DNA of 64,000 bases. Origin: Micromonospora radicis (GTDB lineage Bacteria > Actinomycetota > Actinomycetes > Mycobacteriales > Micromonosporaceae). The stretch spans positions 62,001 through 126,000 of the forward strand of contig NZ_QXEC01000013.1 of the NCBI RefSeq assembly GCF_003583405.1. Direction: 5' to 3'. A program made the translations under genes and the position numbers. Under the pieces are notes generated by a model. It saw only the letters and a program-made list of their open reading frames with translations. It was not told the origin of the DNA and made no database searches. Shown in pieces: positions 37,324 to 46,379 of this stretch. The stretch's first letter is position 1; every line of letters begins with the position of its first letter.

Positions 37324-38142
37324 ATGGCGAAGCTCGTCTCGCTGGCCGACGGTGTCGCGGAGCTGGTCCGCGACGGTGACGTGGTGGCGATGGAAGGGTT
37401 CACCCACCTCATCCCGTTCGCCGCCGGCCACGAGATCATCCGGCAGCGGCGGCGCGACCTGACCCTGGTCCGGATGACCCCGGACGTCATCTACGACCAG
37501 CTCATCGGCGCCGGCTGCGTAGGCCGCCTGGTCTTCTCCTGGGGCGGCAACCCGGGGGTGGGATCGCTGCACCGGTTCCGCGACGCCGTGCAGAACTCCT
37601 GGCCGGTGCCGCTGGAGTTGGAGGAACACAGCCACGCCGGGATGGCCAACCGCTACGTCGCCGGTGCCTCCGGCCTGCCGTTCGCGGTGCTACGCGGCTA
37701 CACCGGCACCGACCTGCCCCGGCACACCCCCAACATCCGCACCATCGACTGCCCGTTCACCGGTGAGACGCTGACGGCGGTCCCCGCGCTGCGGCCCGAC
37801 GTGACCGTGGTGCACGCCCAACGCGCCGACCGCGCCGGCAACGTGCAGATCTGGGGCATCACTGGTGTGCAGAAGGAGGCGGTGCTGGCCGCCCGCCGGT
37901 CGCTGGTCACCGTCGAGGAGATCGTCGACCGGCTGGAACCCGTACCGGGACAGGTGGTGCTGCCCGGCTGGGCGGTCACCGCGGTGGCGCCCGTCCCCGG
38001 CGGGTCGCACCCCTCGTACACCCAGGGCTACTCGGTCCGCGACAACGACTTCTACCTGGCCTGGGACGCGATCAGCCGGGACCGGGACAGCTTCAAGCAG
38101 TGGCTCGACCGGCACGTCCGGAAGGCGGAGGCGCAGGCATGA
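37324..38142 (+). CDS. pcaI: 3-oxoadipate CoA-transferase subunit A (PcaI)
   Basis: This 272-residue subunit works with PcaJ to transfer CoA from succinyl-CoA to 3-oxoadipate, the penultimate step of the beta-ketoadipate pathway. CoA-transferase family I features include DGDVVAMEGFTHLIPFAAG near the N-terminus and FSWGGNPGVGSLHRFRD (about residue 75). The ATG at 37324 follows GGGAGGTGACC. Upstream parts of the open frame (to 37024) cover the promoter region and are not coding. The stop overlaps pcaJ by ATGA. Confidence 0.9.
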   Translation: MAKLVSLADGVAELVRDGDVVAMEGFTHLIPFAAGHEIIRQRRRDLTLVRMTPDVIYDQLIGAGCVGRLVFSWGGNPGVGSLHRFRDAVQNSWPVPLELEEHSHAGMANRYVAGASGLPFAVLRGYTGTDLPRHTPNIRTIDCPFTGETLTAVPALRPDVTVVHAQRADRAGNVQIWGITGVQKEAVLAARRSLVTVEEIVDRLEPVPGQVVLPGWAVTAVAPVPGGSHPSYTQGYSVRDNDFYLAWDAISRDRDSFKQWLDRHVRKAEAQA

Positions 38143-38903
38143 CCGACTACACCGCCGACGAGATGATGACCGTGGCCGCCGCCCGGCAGTTGCGCGACGA
38201 CACCGCCTGCTTCGTCGGTATCGGGCTGCCCAGCACCGCGGCGAACCTGGCCCGCGCCACCCACGCCCCGAACCTCGTGCTCGTCTACGAGTCGGGCTGC
38301 CTCGGCGCCAAGCCCGACCGGCTGCCGCTGTCCATCGGCGACGGCATTCTCGCCGACACCGCCGACGCGGTGGTCTCCGTGCCCGAGGTGTTCAACTACT
38401 GGCTGCAACCCGGCCGCATCGACGTCGGGTTCCTCGGCGCCGCGCAGCTCGACCGGTACGGCAACATCAACACCACCGTCGTCGGCGGCGACTACACCGA
38501 CCCCAGGGTACGGCTGCCCGGAGCGGGCGGGGCACCGGAGATCGCCGCCTCCTGCGGCGAGGTCGTGGTCATCGTCCGGCAGAGCCTGCGCACGTTCGTC
38601 GAACGCGTCGACTTCGTCACCTCGGTCGGATACGGCAGCGGCCCCGGCGACCGGGCCCGCCTCGGGCTGCGCGGCGGCGGGCCGCGTACCGTCATCACCG
38701 ACCTCGGCGTCCTCGAGGCCGACCCGCGGACCTGCGAACTCACCCTCACCCGGCTGCACCCCGGCGGCACCGTCGAGCAGGCCCGGGCGGCCACCGGCTG
38801 GCCGCTCGCCGTGTCGGACGACCTGTCCACCGGCGAACCGCCCACCGACGACGAACTCGCCGTGCTCCGGGCGTTGGAAGCGACCAAGAAGGCCGTCCGA
38901 TGA
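38139..38903 (+). CDS. pcaJ: 3-oxoadipate CoA-transferase subunit B (PcaJ)
   Basis: This 254-residue partner of PcaI starts MTDYTADEMMTVAAARQLRD. Family I catalytic subunits form a thioester on the Glu of a motif seen here as VLVYESGCLGAK (about residue 47). The GxGxP-type loop FVGIGLPSTAANLAR (about 23-37) is present. It overlaps both neighbours by 4 bp, giving strict co-translation with pcaI and pcaF. Confidence 0.9.
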   Translation: MTDYTADEMMTVAAARQLRDDTACFVGIGLPSTAANLARATHAPNLVLVYESGCLGAKPDRLPLSIGDGILADTADAVVSVPEVFNYWLQPGRIDVGFLGAAQLDRYGNINTTVVGGDYTDPRVRLPGAGGAPEIAASCGEVVVIVRQSLRTFVERVDFVTSVGYGSGPGDRARLGLRGGGPRTVITDLGVLEADPRTCELTLTRLHPGGTVEQARAATGWPLAVSDDLSTGEPPTDDELAVLRALEATKKAVR

Positions 38904-40105
38904 CCGGGCGGCCGGGCGGCGGCAGCACCCGCGAGGTGTACGTGCTCGACGCCGTGCGTACCCCGATCGGACGCTACGGCGGCGGCCTGGCCGGCGTCCG
39001 CCCCGACGACCTCGCCGCCCACGTGCTCCGCGAGATCGTCGCCCGCAACCCCGGCCTCGACCCGACCCGCATCGACGACGTGCTGCTCGGCGACGCCAAC
39101 GGCGCCGGTGAGGACAACCGCAACGTGGCCCGGATGGCGGTGCTGCTGGCCGGACTGCCGCCGTCGGTGCCCGGCGCCACCGTCAACCGGCTCTGCGGCT
39201 CCGGACTGGAGGCGGTGATCGGCGCGTCCCGGGCCATCGCCCTCGGTGACGCCTCGATCTGCCTGGCGGGGGGAGTGGAGTCGATGAGCCGGGCCCCGTG
39301 GGTACTCGGCAAACCCGAGCAGGGCTACCCGCGCGGGCACGAGACGCTGCACTCCACCACGCTCGGCTGGCGGCTGGTCAACCCCCGGATGCCGCAGCAG
39401 TGGACGGTGCCGCTGGGGGAGAGCGCCGAGATCCTCGCCGAGCGGTACGGCATCACCCGCGCGGCCCAGGACGAGTTCGCGCTGCGCAGCCACCAACTCG
39501 CCGACCAGGCCTGGGGCGACGGCCGGTACGCCGACGAGGTGGTCCCGGTGCCCGATACCGACGTCGAGCGGGACGAGAGCATCCGGGCGGACAGCACCCT
39601 GGCGGCGCTCGGCCGGCTCAAGCCGGTGTTCCGGCCCGACGGCACCGTCACCGCCGGCAACTCCTCACCGCTCAACGACGGGGCGAGCGTCCTGCTGCTG
39701 GCCGACGCCGCCGGAGCCGAACGGATCGGCCGCGCGCCACTGGCCCGGATCGTGTCCCGGGCGGCGACCGCGATCGAGCCGCACCTGTTCGGCATCGGCC
39801 CGGTGGCCGCCGCCGAGGAGGCGCTGCGGCGGGCCGGTCTCGGCTGGGGTGACCTCGACGTCGTCGAACTCAACGAGGCGTTCGCCGCACAGTCCCTGGC
39901 CTGCCTGGCCCAGTGGCCCGAGCTCGATCCGAAGATCGTCAACCCGCGGGGCGGCGCGATCGCCCTCGGGCATCCGCTCGGCTCCTCCGGGTCGCGGATA
40001 CTCGGATCGCTGGCCTGGCAGCTACACCGTCGGGGCGGCGGCCGCGGCCTCGCCGCGATCTGCATCGGGGTCGGTCAGGGCCTGGCCGTCGTACTGGAAG
40101 CCTGA
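38900..40105 (+). CDS. pcaF: 3-oxoadipyl-CoA thiolase (PcaF)
   Basis: This 401-residue thiolase cleaves 3-oxoadipyl-CoA to succinyl-CoA and acetyl-CoA. The acylated Cys is in TVNRLCGSGLEAV (about residue 98), the His in ALGHPLGSSGSRI (about 357) and the second Cys in AICIGVGQGLAV (about 390). The last motif has Val where CIGGGQG is usual. NEAFAAQ is also intact. The start ATG overlaps the pcaJ stop. pcaH follows after 15 bp. Confidence 0.93.
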   Translation: MTGRPGGGSTREVYVLDAVRTPIGRYGGGLAGVRPDDLAAHVLREIVARNPGLDPTRIDDVLLGDANGAGEDNRNVARMAVLLAGLPPSVPGATVNRLCGSGLEAVIGASRAIALGDASICLAGGVESMSRAPWVLGKPEQGYPRGHETLHSTTLGWRLVNPRMPQQWTVPLGESAEILAERYGITRAAQDEFALRSHQLADQAWGDGRYADEVVPVPDTDVERDESIRADSTLAALGRLKPVFRPDGTVTAGNSSPLNDGASVLLLADAAGAERIGRAPLARIVSRAATAIEPHLFGIGPVAAAEEALRRAGLGWGDLDVVELNEAFAAQSLACLAQWPELDPKIVNPRGGAIALGHPLGSSGSRILGSLAWQLHRRGGGRGLAAICIGVGQGLAVVLEA

Positions 40106-40120
40106 GGGGAGCCAACCCAG

Positions 40121-40864
40121 ATGAGTGACACCACCGGGAAGCTGGTGCTGCCGGGGTACCGACGCGACGACGTCGACGCCCACCCGCCGCTGCTCAGCCC
40201 CGGCTACAAGTCCACGGTCGGCCGGGCACCCCGGCAACCGCTGAGCTACCTGCCGCAGCGGCTCACCGAGATCACCGGCCCGCTGCTCGGCGAGGACCGG
40301 CTCGGCGAACTCGACCACGACCTGACCCGCCAGCACGAGGGCGAACCGCTCGGCCAGCGGATCGTCGTGCACGGCCGGGTCGTCGACGGCGACGGCCGCC
40401 CGGTACCGCACAGCCTGGTGGAGATCTGGCAGGCCAACGCCGCCGGCCGGTACCGGCACGCGATCGACAACTGGCCGGCCCCGCTGGACCCCAACTTCAC
40501 CGGCGTCGGGCGTACCGTCACCGACGCGCAGGGCCACTACGAGTTCGTCACCGTGCAACCCGGCGCCTACCCGTGGCGCAACCACGACAACGCCTGGCGG
40601 CCCGCGCACATCCACTTCTCCCTGTTCGGGCGGGCGTTCACCCAGCGGCTGGTCACCCAGATGTACTTCCCGGGCGACCCGCTGTTCTTCCAGGACCCGA
40701 TCTTCAACTCGGTCCGCGACCCGCAGGCCCGCGAGCGGATGGTCGCCCGCTACGACCACGCCGCGACCCGCCCCGAGTGGGCGCTGGCCTACCAGTTCGA
40801 CATCGTGCTGCGCGGCCGGGAGGCCACCCCCTTCGAGGACGAGGACACCGACGACGATGAGTGA
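40121..40864 (+). CDS. pcaH: Protocatechuate 3,4-dioxygenase beta subunit (PcaH)
   Basis: This 247-residue intradiol dioxygenase subunit carries the non-heme Fe(III) ligands. The usual Tyr-Tyr-His-His set is recognisable in AAGRYRHAIDN, PGAYPWRNHDNAWRPAHIHFSLF and the following strands. With PcaG it opens protocatechuate to 3-carboxy-cis,cis-muconate. The intradiol dioxygenase signature VHGRVVDGDGRPVPHSLVEI is present near residue 90. The reading frame overlaps pcaG by 8 bp. Confidence 0.94.
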   Translation: MSDTTGKLVLPGYRRDDVDAHPPLLSPGYKSTVGRAPRQPLSYLPQRLTEITGPLLGEDRLGELDHDLTRQHEGEPLGQRIVVHGRVVDGDGRPVPHSLVEIWQANAAGRYRHAIDNWPAPLDPNFTGVGRTVTDAQGHYEFVTVQPGAYPWRNHDNAWRPAHIHFSLFGRAFTQRLVTQMYFPGDPLFFQDPIFNSVRDPQARERMVARYDHAATRPEWALAYQFDIVLRGREATPFEDEDTDDDE

Positions 40865-41426
40865 GCGCCGGGGCGTCACGCCCGCCCAGACCGTCGGGCC
40901 GTACCTGCACATCGGCCTGCACTGGCCCGACGGCCCGTACGTGGTGCCCGAGGGCACCCCGGACGCGTTCTGGATCCGTGGCCGGATCGTCGACGGTGCC
41001 GGCGCGCCGGTGGTCGACGCGATGGTGGAGAGCTGGCAGGCCGACCCGGACGGCCGCTTCGACCACCCTGACGACCCGCGCGGTGCCCGTCCGGCCTCGG
41101 TACCCGGCTTCCGTGGCTTCGGCCGCACCGACACCGACGCGCAGGGCCGGTACGCCCTGCACACCGTGCGCCCCGGACCGTTGCCCACCCCGCAGGGCGA
41201 GACCGAGGCACCGCACCTGACCGTGTCGGTGTTCGGCCGCGGCCTGCTGCACCGCCTGGTCACCCGGATCTACTTCCCGGACGATCCGGCCAACGCCACC
41301 GACCCGGTGTTGCGTACCGTCGACGCCAGCCGCCGCGACACCCTCGTGGCGCGTCCGTCCGCGGACGGGTTCCAGTTCGACATCCGTCTGCAGGGAGAGC
41401 ATGAGACCGTCTTCTTCGCCGTCTGA
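40857..41426 (+). CDS. pcaG: Protocatechuate 3,4-dioxygenase alpha subunit (PcaG)
   Basis: This 189-residue alpha subunit begins with the conserved TPAQTVGPYLHIGLHW. It lacks the full iron-ligand set of PcaH, as normal for the alpha chain, and helps form the substrate pocket. Its 3' end overlaps the start of pcaB by 26 bp, an unusually long overlap. Confidence 0.93.
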   Translation: MSERRGVTPAQTVGPYLHIGLHWPDGPYVVPEGTPDAFWIRGRIVDGAGAPVVDAMVESWQADPDGRFDHPDDPRGARPASVPGFRGFGRTDTDAQGRYALHTVRPGPLPTPQGETEAPHLTVSVFGRGLLHRLVTRIYFPDDPANATDPVLRTVDASRRDTLVARPSADGFQFDIRLQGEHETVFFAV

Positions 41427-42738
41427 GGCGCTGCTGCGCGGACTGTCCGGCACCCCCGACGTCGACGCCGAACTCGACGACCAGCACCTGCTACAGGCCA
41501 TGCTGGACGTGGAGGCCGCGCTGGCCCGCGCCGGCGCCGACGTCGGCCTGCTGCCCGGGCCGGTCGCCGACGAGATCACCCGACACTGCCGCGCCGAACG
41601 GTACGACCCGGCGGCGCTCGGCGCGGCGGCCGACGCCGCCGGCAACCCGGTCGTACCGCTGGTCCGGGAACTGACCGCCGCCGTCGCCGAACCGGCCCGC
41701 CCCTGGGTGCACCACGGCGCCACCAGCCAGGACGTGCTCGACAGCGCGTTGTCGCTGGTGGTGACCCGAGCCGCCGCGGTGTTGCTGCGCCAGCTCGACG
41801 CCGCCGCCGACACCGCCGCCGACCTGGCCCGGACCCACCGTGACACCGTCATGGTCGCCCGGACCCTCGGCCAACAGGCCGCCCCCACCACCTTCGGTCT
41901 CAAGGCGGCCGGCTGGCTGCTCGGCCTGGTGGCGGCCCGCAGCCGGCTGGTACGTGCCCGGGAGACCCTGCCCGCCCAGCTCGGCGGGGCCGTCGGCACC
42001 CTCGCCGGGTACGGCCCGGACGGCCCGGCGGTGGTGCGCAGCTTCGCCGCCCAGCTCGGCCTGGCCGCGAGCCCGCTGCCGTGGCACACCCGTCGCCAAC
42101 CGATCCTCGACCTCGCCGCCGCCCTCGGCGGACTGGTCGCGGCCGCCGGCAAGATCGCACTGGACGTCGGCCTGCTGGCCCAGACCGAGGTCGGCGAGGT
42201 CACCGAGGGCGGCGCGGGCCGGGGTGGCTCCTCGGCGATGCCGCACAAGCGAAACCCGGTCGACTCCGTCCTGGTCACCGCCGCCGCGCGCCGCGCGCCC
42301 GGCCTGGTGGGCACCCTGTTCGCCGCCGCCGGCCAGGAGCACGAACGCGCCACCGGTGGCTGGCACGCCGAGTGGGAGCCGCTGCTCGAACTGGTCCACC
42401 TGGCCGGCGGCGCCACCGCCCGCACCGCCCGGATGCTGGCCGACCTGCGGGTACACCCGCAGCGGATGCGGGCCAACCTGGACGCCACCGGCGGCCTGCT
42501 GCTCGCCGAGGCGGTGGCCACCCGGCTGGCCCCGGCCCTGGGCCGGGCGGCCGCCCACGACCTGGTCCGCCGTGCCGCCGCGCGGCCGCAGTTCCGGGAC
42601 GCCCTGCTGGCCGACCCGCAGCTGCGGGCCCACCTCACCGAGTCCGACGTCGACGCCGCGCTGAACCCGGCCGGTTGGCTCGGCTGCGCCGGGCAGCTGG
42701 TCGACCTCGCCCTGGACCGACATCGGGAGCAGCCGTGA
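41401..42738 (+). CDS. pcaB: 3-carboxy-cis,cis-muconate cycloisomerase (PcaB)
   Basis: This 445-residue fumarase/aspartase-superfamily enzyme forms 4-carboxymuconolactone. The superfamily signature GSSAMPHKRNPVDS (about residue 278) and HHGATSQDVLDSA (about 104) hold the catalytic region. The ATG at 41401 lies inside pcaG after GGAGAG. A later start cannot be ruled out, but MRPSSSPSEALLRGLSGTP fits family N-termini. Confidence 0.92.
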   Translation: MRPSSSPSEALLRGLSGTPDVDAELDDQHLLQAMLDVEAALARAGADVGLLPGPVADEITRHCRAERYDPAALGAAADAAGNPVVPLVRELTAAVAEPARPWVHHGATSQDVLDSALSLVVTRAAAVLLRQLDAAADTAADLARTHRDTVMVARTLGQQAAPTTFGLKAAGWLLGLVAARSRLVRARETLPAQLGGAVGTLAGYGPDGPAVVRSFAAQLGLAASPLPWHTRRQPILDLAAALGGLVAAAGKIALDVGLLAQTEVGEVTEGGAGRGGSSAMPHKRNPVDSVLVTAAARRAPGLVGTLFAAAGQEHERATGGWHAEWEPLLELVHLAGGATARTARMLADLRVHPQRMRANLDATGGLLLAEAVATRLAPALGRAAAHDLVRRAAARPQFRDALLADPQLRAHLTESDVDAALNPAGWLGCAGQLVDLALDRHREQP

Positions 42739-43517
42739 CCAGCGACCTGCACGCCGACCTCGACGGCCCGCCCGACGCGCCGCTGCTGCTGCTCGGTAGC
42801 TCCCTGGGCACCACCGGCGCGATGTGGCAGCCGCAGCTCGCCACGCTGACCCAGCGCTTCCGGGTCGTCCGGTACGACCACCTCGGCCACGGCCGTTCGG
42901 CGGCCCCACCCGGGCCGTACACCATCGACCTGCTCGGCCGGCAGGTGCTGGCGCTGATCGACGACCTCGGCGCCGACCGGGTGCACTACGCGGGCCTGTC
43001 GCTGGGCGGCATGGTCGGCATGTGGCTGGCCGCGCACGCCCCCGACCGGATCGACCGGCTCGCGCTGGTGTGCACCTCCGCCGCGCTCGGCCCGGCCGAC
43101 GGCTGGCGGGCCCGCGCCGCCACCGCCTACGCCGGCCGGCTCGACACCATCGCCGACACCGTCGTGCAGCGCTGGTTCACCCCCGCCTTCGTCGCCGCCC
43201 GGCCGGAGATCGTCGCCGCGTACCGGAGCATGCTGACCGCCACCCCCGCGGCCGGGTACGCCGGCTGCTGTGAGGCCATCGCCGGCATGGACCTGCGTGC
43301 CGACCTCACCGCGGTACGCGCCCCGACGCTGGTGATCGCCGCCGCCGACGACCCGGCGACCCCGCCGGAGCACGCCGCCGACATCGCCGAGCGGATCCCG
43401 TCGGCGCGACTGGTCGTGCTCGACGACGCCGCGCACCTGGCCAACGTCGAACAGCCCGAACAGGTCGGCCGCCTGCTGGCCGCCCACCTCGACCCGGAAG
43501 GCGCGGTGACCACGTGA
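42735..43517 (+). CDS. pcaD: 3-oxoadipate enol-lactonase (PcaD)
   Basis: This 260-residue alpha/beta hydrolase hydrolyses the enol-lactone to 3-oxoadipate. The nucleophile Ser is in YAGLSLGGMVG (about residue 98), the His in LDDAAHLANVEQP (about 240) and an acidic residue in IAAADDPATPP. The GTG at 42735 overlaps the pcaB stop; the longer open frame to 42081 shadows pcaB. PcaD and PcaC are separate proteins here, unlike the fused PcaL of Streptomyces and Rhodococcus. Confidence 0.9.
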   Translation: MTSDLHADLDGPPDAPLLLLGSSLGTTGAMWQPQLATLTQRFRVVRYDHLGHGRSAAPPGPYTIDLLGRQVLALIDDLGADRVHYAGLSLGGMVGMWLAAHAPDRIDRLALVCTSAALGPADGWRARAATAYAGRLDTIADTVVQRWFTPAFVAARPEIVAAYRSMLTATPAAGYAGCCEAIAGMDLRADLTAVRAPTLVIAAADDPATPPEHAADIAERIPSARLVVLDDAAHLANVEQPEQVGRLLAAHLDPEGAVTT

Positions 43518-43894
43518 CCGACCAGCAGCGACACGACGCCGGCATGGCGGTACGCCGGCAGGTGCTCGGCGACGCGCACGTCGACCGGGCCGTCGCCAAC
43601 ACCGACGAGTTCACCGCCGACTTCCAGGACCTGATCACCCGGTACGCCTGGGGCGAGATCTGGACCCGCGACGGCCTGGACCGGCGTACCCGCAGCTGCA
43701 TCACCCTCGCCGTGCTGGCCACCCTGCACCACGACGAGGAGCTGGCGATGCACGTGCGGGCCGCACTGCGCAACGGCCTGACCGCGCAGGAGGTCGGTGA
43801 GGTGCTGCTCCAGGTGGCCGTCTACGCTGGCGTACCGGCGGCGAACCGGGCGTTCAAGGTGGCCCAGGAGACGCTGCGGCAGGAGGCCCAGTGA
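43514..43894 (+). CDS. pcaC: 4-carboxymuconolactone decarboxylase (PcaC)
   Basis: This 126-residue AhpD-fold protein converts 4-carboxymuconolactone to 3-oxoadipate enol-lactone. Conserved family segments are GDAHVDRAVANTDEFTADFQ, RYAWGEIWTRDGLDRRTRS and EEVGEVLLQVAVYAGVPAAN. It overlaps pcaD (GTGA) and pcaR by 4 bp each. Confidence 0.93.
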   Translation: MTDQQRHDAGMAVRRQVLGDAHVDRAVANTDEFTADFQDLITRYAWGEIWTRDGLDRRTRSCITLAVLATLHHDEELAMHVRAALRNGLTAQEVGEVLLQVAVYAGVPAANRAFKVAQETLRQEAQ

Positions 43895-44673
43895 CCGAGG
43901 CGGCGCGATCCGGCGAGTTCGTCCAGTCGCTGGAACGTGGCCTCGCGGTGATCCGCGCGTTCGACGCCGAACACCCGCAGCTCACCCTCAGCGAGGTCGC
44001 CCGGTCCACCGGGCTGACCCGGGCCGCCGCCCGCCGCTTCCTGCTCACCCTGGTCGAGCTGGGCTACGTGCACACCGACGGGCGACTGTTCTCGCTGCGA
44101 CCGCGGATCCTCGACCTCGGCTACGCCTACCTGTCCAGCCTGAGCCTGCCCGAGATCGCCCAGCCGCACCTGGAGGCGCTGGTGGCCCAGGTGCACGAGT
44201 CCTGCTCGGTGTCGGTCCTCGACGGCGACCAGGTGGTCTACGTCGCCCGGGTACCCACCAAACGGATCATGACGGTGGGGATCAGCGTCGGCACCCGGTT
44301 CCCCGCGTACGCCACCTCGATGGGCCGGGTGCTGCTGGCCGCCCAGCCCGCCGGCTGGCTGGACGACTACCTCGCCGCCGCCCGACTGCGCCCGTTGACC
44401 CGACGCACCATCACCGACCCGGCCAAACTGCGCACCACCCTGACCCGGATCGCCGTGCAGGGGTACGCGATCGTCGACCAGGAGTTGGAGGAGGGGTTGC
44501 GCTCGCTGGCCGCCCCGATCCACGCCGACGACGGGTCGGTGGTCGCCGCGGTGAACGTCTCGGCCCACGCCAGCCGGGGCTCCTTCGAGATGATCCGCAA
44601 GGAACTGCTGCCGCCGTTGCTGGCCACCGCCCGGCGCATCGAGGAGGACCTCGCCGCCGGCCCCCGCCGGTAA
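43891..44673 (+). CDS. pcaR: IclR-family pca regulator (PcaR)
   Basis: This 260-residue regulator has winged helix SLERGLAVIRAFDAEHPQLT, RAAARRFLLTLVELGYV and an IclR effector domain with SCSVSVLDGDQVVYVAR, typical of PcaR/PcaU/CatR-type proteins that sense protocatechuate or 3-oxoadipate. It is the last gene of the operon and is translationally coupled to pcaC, so its level follows operon expression. Probable targets are the pca promoter at 37222 and its upstream inverted repeat. Confidence 0.92.
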   Translation: MTEAARSGEFVQSLERGLAVIRAFDAEHPQLTLSEVARSTGLTRAAARRFLLTLVELGYVHTDGRLFSLRPRILDLGYAYLSSLSLPEIAQPHLEALVAQVHESCSVSVLDGDQVVYVARVPTKRIMTVGISVGTRFPAYATSMGRVLLAAQPAGWLDDYLAAARLRPLTRRTITDPAKLRTTLTRIAVQGYAIVDQELEEGLRSLAAPIHADDGSVVAAVNVSAHASRGSFEMIRKELLPPLLATARRIEEDLAAGPRR

Positions 44674-44676
44674 CCG

Positions 44677-44716
44677 CCGCCCCTCGCTCGCCGGCCGGCG
44701 ACCCTGATCGGGGCGG
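44677..44716 (+). terminator. Possible terminator of the pca operon
   Basis: CCGCCCC (44677-44683) can pair with GGGGCGG (44710-44716). The enclosed stretch contains the palindrome CGCCGGCCGGCG, so a branched structure may form directly after the pcaR stop. Confidence 0.4.
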
Positions 44717-44793
44717 GTGGACCGGCCATCCGCCGAATCGGCCCGGCACCGCCGCCCGACATACCACCATGTGGTGGGACGAACGGGGGCGAC

Positions 44794-46365
44794 GTGAACG
44801 AGCTACTGCTGATCATCACGCTGGGCCTCACCGTGCTGGTCGGCACCACCATCGGCGGGCGCTACCGGGTCGCGCCACCGGTGCTGCTGATCTCCTTCGG
44901 TGCCCTGCTGGCGTTGCTGCCGCCGCTGTCGCACGTGGTGCTCGACCCGGAGGTGGTGCTGCTGCTGTTCCTGCCGGCGATCCTCTACCGGGAGAGCCTG
45001 ACCACCAGCCTGCGCGAGGTCCGGGCCAACATCGTGGTGATCACCCTGCTGGCCGTCGGACTGGTCGGCGTCACGATGGTGGCGGTGGCGCTGGTCGTGC
45101 AGCGCTTCGGCATCGACCCGGCGGTCGCCTGGGTGATCGGCGCGGTGCTCGCACCCACCGACGCGGCGGCGGTGGCCGGGCTCGCCAAGCGGATGCCCCG
45201 GCGGCTGCTCACCACCCTGCACACCGAGAGCCTGATCAACGACGGCACCGCGCTGGTGCTGTTCGCCGTGGCGCTCGGCCTGCTCGGCGGGGGCGCGGCA
45301 CCGAACGCCCTCGAACTGGTCGAGCGGATCGGCCTGTCCTTCGGCGGCGGCATCGCCGCCGGCCTGCTGGTCGGCACGGTGGTGATCCTGCTCCGCAAGC
45401 GCATCGACGACCCGCTCCGCGAGGGCGCGATCAGCGTACTGACCCCGTTCGCCGCGTTCTTCGTCGCCGAGAGCATCCACGAGAGCGGTGTCCTCGCGGT
45501 GGTGGTCGCCGGACTGATGGTCGCCTTCGCCAGTTCCCGGGTGGTCCGGGCCCGGTCGCGGGTGCTGGCCCTGTCGTTCTGGGACCTCACCACCTTCCTC
45601 ATCAACGGTGGACTCTTCGTGCTGGTCGGGATGCAGATCCCCCGGGCGGCACGCAACGTGACCAGCCTCTCGCTGGCCCGCGCGGTCCTGGTCGCGGCGG
45701 TGGTGGCCGTCGTGCTGGTGGTGGTCCGGATGCTCTGGCTGCACCTGATCGCCATCGCCGCCCGGCTGCTGGACCGGCGCCGGATCGGCCGCGAGCGCCG
45801 GGTGAACTGGCGGATCCGTACGGTCGCCGGCTGGGCCGGATTCCGCGGTGCGGTCTCCCTGGCGGCGGCGCTGGCGGTCCCGTTGACCGCCCGCGGCGAG
45901 CCCGTCCCGGACCGGGACTTGATCATCTTCTGTGTCGCGGCGGTGATCCTGCTGACCATGCTGGTGCAGGGCACCACCCTGCCGCTGGTGATGAAGTGGG
46001 CCCACCTAACCGGCGATCCCGAACGCGCCGACGAGCACCGGCGGGCGCAGCTGCACGCCACCCGGGCCACCCTCGACGCGCTGCCCGGCATCGCCGACCG
46101 GGTCGGTGCCGACCAGGAGACCCTGCAACGGCTCCAGGACGAGTACTCCGGCCACCTCGATGCGGTGCGCTCCGACCCGCAGGACGAGACCGCGGCCGCC
46201 CAGGAGGTCGAACGCCAACTACGCCTGGCCGCGCTGGACCACAAGCGGCGGGAGATCACCCGGTTGCGGGACACCCGGCAGATCGACGACGCCGTGCTCC
46301 ACGAGCTGGAGGCCCGGCTGGACATCGAGGAGATCCGGCTGCTCGGACCGCGAACCCTCGAATGA
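44794..46365 (+). CDS. CPA1-type Na+/H+ antiporter
   Basis: This 523-residue membrane exchanger has about twelve helices to residue 400. The ion-site segment VLAPTDAAAVAGL (about 126-138) and ESLINDGTALVLFAVAL (about 147) match NhaP/NhaG proteins, and a cytoplasmic helical C-terminus (about 410-523) is rich in charged residues. It exchanges Na+ or K+ for H+. GTG start at 44794 after GGGGGCGAC. It ends 14 bp from the convergent PucR gene. Confidence 0.9.
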   Translation: MNELLLIITLGLTVLVGTTIGGRYRVAPPVLLISFGALLALLPPLSHVVLDPEVVLLLFLPAILYRESLTTSLREVRANIVVITLLAVGLVGVTMVAVALVVQRFGIDPAVAWVIGAVLAPTDAAAVAGLAKRMPRRLLTTLHTESLINDGTALVLFAVALGLLGGGAAPNALELVERIGLSFGGGIAAGLLVGTVVILLRKRIDDPLREGAISVLTPFAAFFVAESIHESGVLAVVVAGLMVAFASSRVVRARSRVLALSFWDLTTFLINGGLFVLVGMQIPRAARNVTSLSLARAVLVAAVVAVVLVVVRMLWLHLIAIAARLLDRRRIGRERRVNWRIRTVAGWAGFRGAVSLAAALAVPLTARGEPVPDRDLIIFCVAAVILLTMLVQGTTLPLVMKWAHLTGDPERADEHRRAQLHATRATLDALPGIADRVGADQETLQRLQDEYSGHLDAVRSDPQDETAAAQEVERQLRLAALDHKRREITRLRDTRQIDDAVLHELEARLDIEEIRLLGPRTLE

Positions 46366-46379
46366 ACCGCGGGCCCCGG

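Noticed and set aside
40704..43487. 927-codon minus-strand frame across pcaH to pcaD
   Set aside because: It overlaps five genes with clear families and has Ser/Arg/Ala-rich shadow composition.
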